Source: Oscheius sp. JU75
Taxonomy: Eukaryota > Nematoda > Chromadorea > Rhabditida > Rhabditidae
Assembly: GCA_037178855.1 (NCBI GenBank)
Contig: JASJZC010000005.1
Coordinates: forward strand, 1,116,001-1,180,000
Reading direction: 5' to 3'
Length of the DNA stretch: 64,000 nt
In this document: positions 32,411 to 44,200 of the stretch, one piece after another
Layout of the letters: the number at the start of each line of letters is the position of its first letter
Numbering within the stretch: the stretch's first letter is position 1
The notes under the pieces: generated by a model
What the model was told of the DNA's origin: nothing
What the model saw: only the letters and a program-made list of their open reading frames with translations
The model's database searches: none
Position numbers and translations under genes: made by a program

Positions 32411-35400
32411 AACAAAGTCTATTCTCCCCCCTGCGACCGCTGCGGAAATGTTTCTATACGAACTTTGAAAGAAAGGCTGTGAAGGGAAGAAACAGGCTCT
32501 TTTTCACTTTGGCCGTCACAAGGAGATTTAGATGACTCTATTATAACTTTCATGTACCCTATTAGAGTAAACAACAAGGGTGTGAGTGACACAAAAGCAA
32601 ACTGAGAAACGTCCAAGTTAGTAACATTTTTTTTATGAACCTCAGCTTACTCTCCCTTCTCAAACGCTCACGGATCGAAAAACACTGGAAGGAACTTTAT
32701 GATTTCATTACTTTGGTGATAGGTAAGTGCGACAGCGTTGAAATATAGCAACAACAAGGAAGGACCGAATTCAGCCTATTTTTGTTTCAAGGATACATGG
32801 AAGCTTTCGTATACCGAAAGTTCAGATTTATCAAAGACAATAACAGTGAACAGAAATTTGTATTATTATCGCTACGGTATCTGCTTTCTCGAAGCCTTCG
32901 ATTATGCTTCACCGATTCTATACAGGGAGCACATTATTCCACTCGTCAGAGATACTAAAAGCAAAAATTACAACTTTTTCGCGTTCTACAATATTTAAAG
33001 ACGTCCAGGACAGGCAGAGTTTGCTCCCGGGGAGAAAGAGGAAGACAAATAGGCACTTGGAAGACCGTCGTCATTTTTTCGAATGAGATAGACTTTGATT
33101 TTTTGAACTGAATCGAACTTTGAAGAATGGTAGCAACAAAAACCACAGGTGAAGAGTCTACTGTGTTTTCAATAAAGAATTCATGTTTTATGTGAAACAT
33201 ATGAAGACTTTCTGTCTGTGTTCTGTACTTTGGATCGGATAGTTGGAAAATACAAAGTTTTTGTCATTCTAGTGTGTTGAAAAAGTAAATTTCAATAAGA
33301 ATATCTTGAAAAGTGTAAGATCATTCGTTGTTTCATGGTATGGAGAAGAACAGTGATTAAGGACAAAGAAAGTGTATCTCGTGGGAAATTATCATTTTCA
33401 GTCATGTAACACTTTCAATTACCTAGTCTCTTTAGACAATACTGTAGATGTTTCTGTTTGATTCACTATGTTTTTCAGAGAAACTTCCACTGTGAGTGTG
33501 CTATAGTCAACAACAAAAAAGCATTGTTTCAATGAACGCCGGCTATTTTAGTGTTTTTGTTTGCTTCAGCGGTGCTTATCCTAACTTTACAAATTACAAG
33601 ACGGGTCTATTACAAATGCCAAATGTAATCTGGGATAACACTGTTTGTAGCTTTTTCTGTCAAGATTTATCCCAGCTTAGCTTGATCGATCAAGCCAGAA
33701 GGCAGTCAAAAGAGCGCCAAAAAGTTTAACATTGCTGTCGTGTTTATGTTTTGGGTAAATGGTAAGGCTCGGCTCTGGCAAGAGATTCGAAGTTTTTTTT
33801 GTGTTTCATCGATGTTAGAACACCATGGCTTCCTAATGCTGCGGCTATATATTTATTCAATACAATCTTTTAAATGAAACGTTTCACAAAAACCTTATAA
33901 CCAGTGAAACAGACAAATTTTGATACTTGCTTCAGTTTCTTTCAGTCCCAAAAACAATTTTTGATCCCGACTACTTACTACTTTTTCATCTCTCTCCGCC
34001 CCCAAATGAGAACACAACAACAACAATCTATGTGGCTATCTGCGGGACAAATATTGTTGAAGCAAATATTTTTCAGCTGATATGGCTGGCTTAGTTTGAA
34101 GGGGAGAATGAAAATGATGGGGTGATGTCAAAAAGGGGGCAGAGAGGACAGTGTCCGTGCACCAGTACCCTCTGATTCCCTCTCTATCAGTCCAAAACGA
34201 TTTCGTGGAAGATTTGTGCAGCGGGGGAGAAGAAGACCGGGAGATAAGAAAAGGGGGAGGGAGGGGTGAAGAGGGGCTGAAAAGGTTGGAAAGTAGCTTG
34301 GAAAGAAAAGTATAAGGTAAGGTGTACTATTCATCTGTTTGACACTATACGTACTTTTCGGGAACAGTTTCTTCATATTTTTTTGAAAGTTTTCAAAGTG
34401 TTTCGAAGGGAAAAGAAAAGATGACCAAAAACAAGTTCTTTAAGTTTCAAAAGTTTTGGTAGCAAAAATGTTTCGCGGATACCATAACTAGGCTTATGGG
34501 ATCTCGAAACAATTCGGCTACTTTTCGCATATGTCAACTACTTTTCTGCCCTCTTATCCTTTTTTTCTACAAAGTATTGATATTTGTCTCTTTTGCTACT
34601 ATCCCATACTTTTCTACCTTGCTCCAAGAACATATACCGCGCTTGTTCAATTTTGAAAGAGACTGACGTTTCACTCCAGACTGTTGAAAAATCTATTAGG
34701 AGATTGACTACGGATGAAGAATTCCCAAAAAAACTTCTAAGACTCTCCAATCCCTTTTCCCATCATATTGTATATAACCAATGTTTGATCCATCTGGACA
34801 AATGAATGGACTATACTAAGTTTGAAATAGAAGTTTTTCAGTGATGAGGTAACCCAATATGCCTAGTTGGAAAACAATGCTTCTTGAAGTTTCCGAAAAA
34901 AAGTGTGTTTAGAGTCTCTACGTTTCATCGCCATCTAGAGCCATAGGCTGTTGAAAACTTCTGCTGAGAACGGTAGAGGCGGAGAATATATTACAATTTC
35001 AACAGTTATAACATTGTGTCAATAGTTAGCACAAAATGTGCAGAGAAATGTTTCACCGACTAACTAGATTGCGACCGATCTAAGGAGTCCGCTTTGCTGG
35101 ATTCGGGAATAAAACTTGGATAGGTAGAAATTGTTTTTCACTGTGTTACATTGGTAACATTCGGCAGAAAATTATAGAATATCACGGAAAAGGGGGTAAT
35201 GGTCGGTGGCAGACAGATAAACAGTGACAGTGCCAGTGCTACGGCCAGGTACGAGAGACTATCTAAAGCTGTCGACGGCAAAAGTGGCAATTGAGACTAA
35301 TTCGAAGAGGTCAAAAGTACACCAATAAATGACTGAAATCATGCTTAAAGTTGTGTTTTGGGGACCCAGGAACTGAAATTCAAGATTTCAGAAACCAAGA

Positions 35401-36319
35401 GGTTGACGCATTATTGTAGATTCCAAAATCACTAGTATAATGTCAGAATGCAACAAAAAAGTACCAACAGCGGAAGAGGAAAAAAATATGTTTCACACGA
35501 GACTGAAGACTACTGTTGGAAAAACTGCAACTTTTTTTATTGACACAAGGCAAATTTACCTAGAGTCAATTGTTAGGAAATCACTAGATGTGTCTAAATA
35601 GCAATGATAAAAAAAAAGGTTTTCATAGAAAGCTGATTTCAACACCTGTGTCAAAACTTATACTTGCAGTATTGAATAGAAGAGTCTTTTTGATGCGCTC
35701 TTGTTACGCTGACAGAAATCGAAATTGTTGGTACTCTGAACTACTATCACTACCGCATAAGGAATGTTTATAAGCCACGACTGAAAAAAATAATCTTTCT
35801 ATGAACCTAATAATCTTTCTATGCACCTAGCAAGTTTTATCACTTTACTGGTTTCACCTCACAAACTTATATTGACACAGTAGTAGTGGTAGAGCACGCA
35901 TGCCAGAGGACGACAAATGTTTCAGAAAGTCAAAAAAGATAATACTTTATATATAATACATGAACAAGGAACTGAAGGTTACCCTTCTTCCCTCTCTCCA
36001 TGCTATCACTTTTACTGACCAAAAGAACCAAGTAAGCAAGTAAAAGTGATGTGTGAGTACGGAAGAGAGAGAGAGAGAGAGACAAAGCCCTGTTTTCAGG
36101 TGGGAAGAGAGGCTCCTTGGTCAGAAGAGATAACAGACCGAGGAGACCGACGGCGACGAAAAGGGGGGAGATGAAGCCGATGAGTGTGTAAAGAGAAGCC
36201 GCCACAAATATTTATGAGAGGGAGTCAGGATTATGCAATTTTTCAGCGGCTACTTTTGGTTGGAAACGTTGCACATGCAAGTAGCGCAATGCTAGACGAT
36301 TGGGATTTATAAAGAGTAT

Positions 36320-37140
36320 GTGGAACATTGAACTTTTGAAAAGGCGGCAAATCGCTGGAAAACTAATTGACATCTATGAACCAAGATGATTCAACAACAA
36401 AATTTCAAGTACTCATTGGTATTTCTTTTGTGTTTCATCAAGAAAGCTCTCAAAATAGTACGAACAAGGGGAATGCTGTTGTGGAAAGCTAAATACAGTT
36501 TTCGGTCCTATAAACACATGGAGGAAAGTCAAATTTCTGCAAAAAGGTCTGTGGCAATTAAAGAGACGTATGGTGAAACTCACAACTGCCGAAAATGAAC
36601 GCTATGTCGTAAGTGGAGAAACAAAAATTTAAGTTGCTCGAAATGACGTATAGCGAAACTTGTTGCAGCATTTCATTGCGAGCACTTGAATCTGGATGTG
36701 GACAAAAATTCCTGTTTTAGAAATAGCCGAGCACTATACTGCTTAATGGCGCCTGGTACCTTTATTTTGAACTGGAAAAACGTTCAACTGTTTGAATCCA
36801 AAAAGGTTTTGTGAAACACTCAGCTTTTGAAAAACATCGTTCGGCAAATCGCTGAACAAAAAAATAACTGCCATCAATAAACCGAGATGCTGAAACATAC
36901 AAAGTTTTCGGATTTATGAAGCAATCAGGGAAGGGCGGCGGCGGGAGGGCAATAATCTGCAAAATATGTTAGTGACAGTCCAGCTGTCTAGTAGCATCTG
37001 TAGAAGCCTAAGGTATAAGAGACTTTGGTGAAACTCAAAATAGTTGCTTGAAAATTCTCTGCACTGTGTTGCCAGAAAGTATTGTGTGCAGGTCAATATG
37101 GGCATAATGGTTTCATGAAACAAAAATTTCACTGTTTCAG
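36320..37140. repeat. Diverged ~490-bp direct duplication
   Basis: 36325-36400 (cttttgaaaa ... cggcaaatcgctgg ... gaaccaagatg) recurs at 36825-36900 (cttttgaaaa ... cggcaaatcgctga ... aaccgagatg). Later parts share ggtgaaactca at about 36574 and 37029. Confidence 0.55.
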
Positions 37141-37198
37141 AAAGCGTATGAGGTACCTACAAACTAGTAATAGTTATTCTTTTTCTATCAAAGTTATT
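37132..37198 (+). promoter_or_regulatory. Candidate 21U-RNA locus
   Basis: CTGTTTCA at 37132-37139; tatt places T at 37178, spacing 39. Confidence 0.5.
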
Positions 37199-39452
37199 CT
37201 CTCAAATCATCCGTTTCGTGGGGAACATCAAGAAATCTATCGACTAGAGCTGTCAAGTCCCTATGGTCTCACGGAAGTACAGAAATGTAGAGAAATATGG
37301 TTCAAGCATTCTACGTAGCAGATACCGTCATTGAAAGCTAATACAACTTTGATGTTGGAATGAAAGTAACAGAGTCGGATAACCGGGAGCCACCCTTGAA
37401 GATTATTTTGATCACACGAAGACTGATAAAACCAACGTCAGCAGTAATGACAGCCAGTTATATTTAGTAGTTGAAGCATGTTTACACAGCTCGATTTAGC
37501 TCTCTGAAGCTTTTCAATGCTGTTTTGATTGTGAACAAATTCACTGAAAATGATTTGAACCAAGGTGCCAGTCGGTACTAGTGGTCACTTTGATAAGGAG
37601 ACGAGATAGGGTCATTGCTTGAAAGCTCGAGAGGCGAAAGGATTCTACTGGATGGTGATTTCTGTATCAGGTATTGTCAGAAAGAACATTGAAATGGCTT
37701 TACCCAAAGGTTGAACCATCGGGCATTGACAGGCTGTCGTCTTCTCATCAAGCGTCAGGACATGTAAACCGTAAAAGAGTTCCCTGCTACCCTTATAAGA
37801 GGTTTTTGAAAAATTTTGTTTTGGCTGGTTGGAAATGAATTTTATTTTGTGTTAAGGGGAGCTTTTCAGAGAGGATAATTCCGAAAAAAAAAATATTTTT
37901 TATCGACTGTTGAACTACTGCCAAGAAAGATCGGCATCAATTTGAAGAAGAAAAAAACGTTTTGGAGAAAATAGCACCGAGTAATGAAAAAGTACAGTAA
38001 ACTGAGAACATTCTCTGCCATGAAAAAGTAACTTTCTTTTTTCATTGACAGGGTGAATACTCGTTCCGCTTTCACTGGTACTCTTGTACAGAGACTCATT
38101 GGAAGATTACAGAATATGGTGTCACAAGAATGTTTTTTCTCTGTCCCAGAACGCTGAGAGTCTGAAACAAAGGAAGTTAGCTCGTGTAAGGATCAGAGAC
38201 TTGATCGTCTCGCCCAGTGACTCTCTTCCAGCTATGACGCGGTATTAGACAGAGGACTATAAGAAGAGGCGCAGCGAGGACTCTAGACCATTATAGGTTT
38301 CATCGACTATTCAAGCTCCTAGTCAAAATTTCTTACTTTGCTTTGACATAGTCGCGGGTAATTGAAAAAATAACTACATGGCAGTAACTGTGAGGTAACA
38401 TCTAAAGTAGCTGTTCAGAAATGTTTCAAACGCTATTGATATAGAAAGAACGAAACTGAAAACCGTAACTGCCTTTCTCTTTCTTAAATTAAAAATTTGA
38501 AAATGTAACATTTTGGTTTCATTGTAAACGTGAATAATCTCAACCGTTCTAACTTGCTACTCCTTGAAAGCCTATCACCGTAAAAATACAATAAGATCGT
38601 TTGATTCTCATTTCGGGGGCTATTCAAAGGCAAATATAGAAATCTAATGTATTTTCAGAACGAACCTCTTGAAAAAGTTCTGTTTCGCGGGTTGTATAAG
38701 TACTCACGAAATTTTTCCACGTTGTTCCTCTTCCTCCACAGCAAACACAGTAAAGGCGATTATTGGAAGAAGGTACGAAAGTGAAGGGAGCGGTCACTTT
38801 CGCTTCCTCTTATCTCATTCAGCTGTCTGAGCCCTATCCGAGATATTATCTGGCGGTCATTTCGATAATTTAGTTCTGGACATCCGAATGTCAAAGTTCC
38901 TTTCGGTTATCGATGTATCGCTCTTTGAAAGTCGAAATAAACCATGTGAGCATCCACTTGGCGCCTCTTTGTGGATACTCAGAGAGCAAAGACTTTTTTC
39001 ATGGTATGACTAACAGAAACGAAAAATTCGAGTTTCTGGTACAACACAATACTGATACAGGACGTATATGTTCGAAACTTCTTTATATCCGAAAACTCAT
39101 AAGACAGGCCCTAATGTGCACGTACTAGTTTTACAGGTAGGCTTGTTGGGTAGAACTGACTGAGAATGAGAGCGACCTACCTATGAGGGATCATATTGAG
39201 AGACTCAAGGGGAACTGGGCAGTTCTAGTGGGGAACAGAAATAGTCATTTGAAGATGAGACAGAGAGGGTGTAAGACCGAGGGAAAGGAAGATGTATCGG
39301 GGTCGACACAGTAGTTATACACATTGAAACTTACAAAAATGTTTCGCTCTGTATAGATGTGTAGAAGTATGAGTCTGTGCGCGATTTTGAGTTGAAACGA
39401 TACTTCAGACAGGACATATAAATACAATTTATGAGACCAATTTACTGGCCTC

Positions 39453-40470
39453 TCAGGCCATTGGATAGCATTTATAGTCCGTCTTCTCGCACATGTACTT
39501 TTCTGGGCACTGCAGGTTGACACAGGGCCCGATGGCAGCCGATCCGGCTCTCTTCTTGGCTGAAATTTGGTGCTTTAAGCTCAGAAATCAAAAATAAGTG
39601 CTTTCGCGCCTAAAAATGCATATTTATGCACTGTTTGAAACAAAAAATATTGAATAAAACACTCATAACAAAACTTAGATACTTATGTACTCTTTAAAAC
39701 AAAAAAAAAACTCACGAATGGGACGAAGACATGAGTCATTGTGACAGAAGTAGCTTTCCGGACAGAGAGTATTGACACATTGACCAATTCTTTCCACTGA
39801 ATTGTTTCATTATCAGATATGAAAAAATAGTGAAAAGACTTTGAGTCATGTCAGGAAAGCAGAGATTGTCGTCGCACTTGAAGCCATCAGGACACTCGGA
39901 AAGTATGCACGGGCCGACGGAGTTGCGGTTTCGGAGGTCTGAATGTCAGTTTTTGTATGATTTCAAGTTCTAGACAAGTTCATGCCATTGTGACAGTCCT
40001 AATGCTCCATCCACTACCGTAATCACTTTTAATCGATTAGTTCACTTTCTATTAGAACTTACCTAGATTCTCTGAAACATATTCGTAACTATTTGACTAT
40101 CTGCATATCTAGAAACAGAACACTCTTGCCCTTGAGTTTCCATAGGTTTTTGTTTTTTACAGACGCAACGATGAGGCGTAATTGAATCTTGACATAGAGT
40201 AGAACCTAGCGCTTGAATTTCCATTGTTATTCAATTTTCCAGCTCTCAGCAACCCAGAAAGTTAGTTTCACAAACTTCAGTCCGTGGTTATAAAAAGAGA
40301 CATTTGTGGTTTGGGATTTTCGAGATGACTACTATTGCTGCACAAAAATTTCTTTACCTTTTCACTCCTCCTTGAAACCAAAACTCAACAAACTCACCTG
40401 GCCACCCTCTCTGCCTGATTCCATTGACCATGGAGACCATTAGTACTGAGAAGACGAAGAGACGGGCCAT
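39453..40470 (-). CDS. Secreted protein with three CC-type Cys repeats
   Basis: Small secreted protein, 119 residues, exons 40398-40470, 39840-39938, 39716-39796 and 39453-39559, all joined in phase 1. It starts MARLFVFSVLMVSMVNG, a signal peptide, then has three copies of the pattern G-x-C-x(4)-C-P-x(3)-F/Y-x-C: SVGPCILSECPDGFKC, RIGQCVNTLCPESYFC and AIGPCVNLQCPEKYMC. This is the nematode CC domain (PF04942-like) as I recall it. One exon per repeat suggests growth by exon duplication. Function unknown; probably extracellular. All introns are 43-459 bp with normal ends except one weak donor (gtcttt). Confidence 0.85.
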
Positions 40471-40612
40471 GACAAGCCGTATGTGTGTGAGAGAGAGACA
40501 GCGAGCCCCCGTCTGGTTCTCGCGTGTCGGTCAACAGTCGGAGTTAGCAAAAACACTGTTCTCACGGGGGGTGAGAACTCTGTGTCACGCGAGAAAAAGA
40601 CACGGGTGTAAG

Positions 40613-40664
40613 TTTTTGCAACTTTTCCCCCTTGACAGAGGTCAAGAGGGGGAAAGTTGCAAAA
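40613..40664. repeat. Hairpin upstream of the CC-domain gene
   Basis: ttttgcaacttttccccctt (from 40614) pairs with gtcaagagggggaaagttgc (from 40641) around an AGAG loop, with one or two small mismatches. It lies about 140 bp upstream of the start codon at 40470. Confidence 0.65.
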
Positions 40665-40757
40665 AATGTGAATTCGGTGTCTGAAGATTTTTCATTTGCG
40701 TATTGGAGGATCGATATTGGAAATGCTGCGTATCAGACTGCAATGCAGTTAAGAGGA

Positions 40758-40824
40758 ATGTTTCAGCCTTTCAGTAGAAGGCAAACGTTATACTGTCAAC
40801 TAGTAATTCCGGAGGGTTTACTAG
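40758..40824 (+). promoter_or_regulatory. Candidate 21U-RNA locus
   Basis: ATGTTTCA at 40758-40765; tagt places T at 40804, spacing 39. Confidence 0.5.
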
Positions 40825-41244
40825 TTGATTTTAGAGCGATTTTAGAGTTTCGTCAAATGACAATATCTAACTATGGTGTTGTATCGGAATTCTTTCCTGC
40901 TCTCTGCTGTTTTTCTCTGTCGAACAGCTTTTTCTCCTTGAAAGGATTCGGAACTTTATATTAGTTTACCATCTTTTCTCTACTCTGCTCCTTGTCACTA
41001 ATCTGTGAAACGCAGAAAGTTACCGTTTATTGAAACTTATCCGATTCCGCTCCAGCGAATTGCGATCAAGCAAAAAAAAATTCTCTGCTTATCAATTAGT
41101 GTCTGACCTTCGGATCTCCCTGTTTCTCAATCTCTTTCTCGTCTCCCTGAGGCAGGTGTTTCTCCTCCCCTTTATGAGAATTTCAATCGCACACTCCCGC
41201 ACCAGAAGAGGGGACAAGTCTAGACATTCGTTCCCTCTTCAGAA

Positions 41245-44200
41245 ATGGCCATATTTCATTCGGATCTGGACAGCTGGAATGTCGTGCTGTATACTCTGGA
41301 ACTGATCACCAATTTCTGTATTGTGCCTCTCTGTCTCGGAATATGCTATTCTTTGTCGGGAAAGCGGTGCATTCATCCCAATTTCAGGTTAGCTTTTTTG
41401 AATGAGAATGACCTCTCCTAGCCTCAAACAAATACAGAATCAGAACTCTTCCTCGTCTCTTGTCTTTCAAAGATAATCTAAGTTCACGAATCAAATCTAT
41501 TACATAGTATCATTGTACAGCCGGCTTTCGATCCCCACTATTTTCTTCTGTTTCACAGTAGACAACAAATCTCGATTCTTATCCGAGTATCATACGGCCT
41601 GTGTGGCGCACTGAGGGAAGTCATTTGTTTCACCCTTTCCTGATAAAGCTCCAATTTCTCTTCCCTCAATTTCATGTTTTTTCGTGCTTTCCTTGTCTTT
41701 TTCTCTTCGCCCTCAAATTGTAGTGGTTATCACGCGAAAGCCTCGATAAACCAGGCCAAACTATCGTAAACCCACACACGAAAAAGAGATATAGCCTGGT
41801 TTATAGCTGAGAGAATATTCAAACATGAAATTTGGGTTTCAAAAAATAGGTGGGAACGGAAGTCGTTTTCGGTATTCGGTATTTCCGCACTAGGTGTTCA
41901 AAACATATAATTTCGAATTTAGACGAACAAGAATCTCAAAATTGGTGAACTGTTACTTTTAGAAACTGAAACTTGAAACCGAGATTGTTGGAAAGCACCT
42001 GCTCTTGAAACTGCGCTAGTACATATGAATAGTTCATGTTTAGCGAGGCTGAACTTTTAGATGATGGGATGAGGAAAAGTTGGAGGGAAGTTTATAAGCA
42101 AGTTTTAAGGAAATGATATCTCGACAGAATTGTTTTGTTTCACACTCTGTATATAAGCATGAACTTATGTCTCACAATACAGTGCGGTGCAAAATTATAG
42201 GGCCACCCAGTTTTTTGTGCATCCTGGCGCAGGATGGCGTTTTGAGGTTTCGGGAGTTGCACCAGCGGATTCGGCGGCTTTCAAAACCCCTGGGTAGGTA
42301 TGCTTCAGCAATTCAGACGTTTTTTTAAGATCAGGCGGGCATTTTTACTAAAAGAGTTGCAGAAGCCTTGGTGCAAAATTATAGGGTCACTAGACAAAAA
42401 CGCTTTTAAAAACTTTTACACGTCACAACTTGTCAACATAAGATGTCTATGGGGGTAAGACAGTTCGTCTCTGATAGTCACATGCCTCTTGGTACCCAAC
42501 TGTCCAGCGACGAGCGTGCTCAAGTCGACGTTCTTCAAGATGTCGGGTTCTCGAACAGGAAGATTGCCGAAAAGCTGGGTCGGAGCAGGAATGTGATCAA
42601 CCGTTACGTACACAATCCCGGAACCTATGGAACAGCTCTACACACTGGACGGCCCAGGAAATTGTCGGTGCGAGACGAGAGACGAGTCTACAGACGTGTA
42701 TTCAACCAAACTGTCAGCTGCCGTCAGGTCATCACTGAGCAGAATCTTCCTGTCGAACATGAACATGAACAGCCAGGCCTATCAGCAAGTTTTGGATAAG
42801 CGTCTCCTGCCCTTCTACCATCAATCCGACATGTGACTATCAGAGACGAACTGTCTTACCCCCATAGACATCTTATGTTGACAAGTTGTGACGTGTAAAA
42901 GTTTTTAAAAGCGTTTTTGTCTAGTGACCCTATAATTTTGCACCAAGGCTTCTGCAACTCTTTTAGTAAAAATGCCCGCCTGATCTTAAAAAAACGTCTG
43001 AATTGCTGAAGCATACCTACCCAGGGGTTTTGAAAGCCGCCGAATCCGCTGGTGCAACTCCCGAAACCTCAAAACGCCATCCCGCGCCAGGATGCACAAA
43101 AAACTGGGTGGCCCTATAATTTTGCACCGCACTGTACTTTTCTCGGCCTCATAGTGAGACAGTTCCAGCTTGTGGACTCCAAACCGAGGAAAATAGCATA
43201 TCTGATGATTTAATATAGTCTGTAATTCAAAATAAGAAAAAAGGCTAGAAAACAAGAACACTAAAAGTTCCAAAGGATTGTGCTAGGAGGAGTTTTTATA
43301 TGAGCCGAACCGAAAATCCATTGAAAAGCGGTGATCTTCTCTTTATTCTGTAACCTTCCGTACTCAACATACTAATCTTTGAAACAAAAGTATCCGACTA
43401 TTCTCTTGATTTGTCCTACTCTTGTTTTTTTGTATATGTGTCTCTGCTGAAAGCGTATAATTCCTCATTGAACCTTCGGTTCATCGTATCAAACTGTATG
43501 CCTCCTATATCAACGAGTCACGAAATATTTGACGCACTTTTGAACAGCTGGATGACATTCAAGTATGTCTTGCTGTTTCAGCTTCTTCCATATCGTTGCT
43601 GAAACCAAAATTTTCTAGTTTTTCAGGTTGCTCTCTGAAAAAGTCCAGTTAGGCAAAGATTTTCAACAATTTGGTTTTTGTTCATGATGCCGCTGCGCCG
43701 CCGAATTACATCTAACAACCATTTCTCTGTACAATCTCACCATGAAACATTTCTCCTATTAGTCTGGGGGTTCTTAGACGTCCCATAATTTGGGCATCCT
43801 ATACGTTTTGGCGTCCTATCAGGCATCACAAACATGGCCGAAATGATAGCGTTGGCCAGGGCAGGTTGCTGAACAAAGGTGCGCGCTGTTTCCAAGCCAG
43901 GCCTGGCTGGCAGGCCCATAAATGCAAACTATTTTAGGTGTCCCAATACGATGTTTTTTGGTCACAAATGTACAGTTCAACCCCCATGGAGGTTCTCTCG
44001 AGTGAAATGGGCACCTGACAAAGCCACATTCATTTTGCTTACATGATCCGGCCCTATTCATCTAGCTAAAAACCCTGAAGAATTTATGAAACACCTAAAA
44101 TAATTTGCCTTTTTGGAACGCCTAAAGTTGGACCTCCTAAGAGCTTTTTCTACCACTTTTCACGGAGCTAAGGGACTATCGAGCAATTGTCGTTTTCTCA

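Larger units (their letters stand above)
31452..39452. other. 8-kb gene-free region dense in GTTTCA motifs
   Basis: No convincing protein gene. It contains about 40 GTTTCA/TGAAAC motifs on both strands, plus tandem units at 31.8-32.4 and 36.3-37.1 kb. A weak minus ORF at 35930-36205 has one membrane-like helix (FISPLFVAVGLLGLLSLL) but no ATG or good splice sites. I read this as piRNA-cluster DNA. Confidence 0.6.
40471..41244. other. Intergenic between CC-domain gene and sre gene
   Basis: Divergent promoter region with a strong hairpin at 40613-40664 and GTTTCA motifs at 40760, 41005 and 41032. No gene seen. Confidence 0.5.

Noticed and set aside
35930-36205. 91-codon minus ORF with one hydrophobic helix
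   Set aside because: No ATG in frame and no credible splice sites at either end, so not called as a gene.
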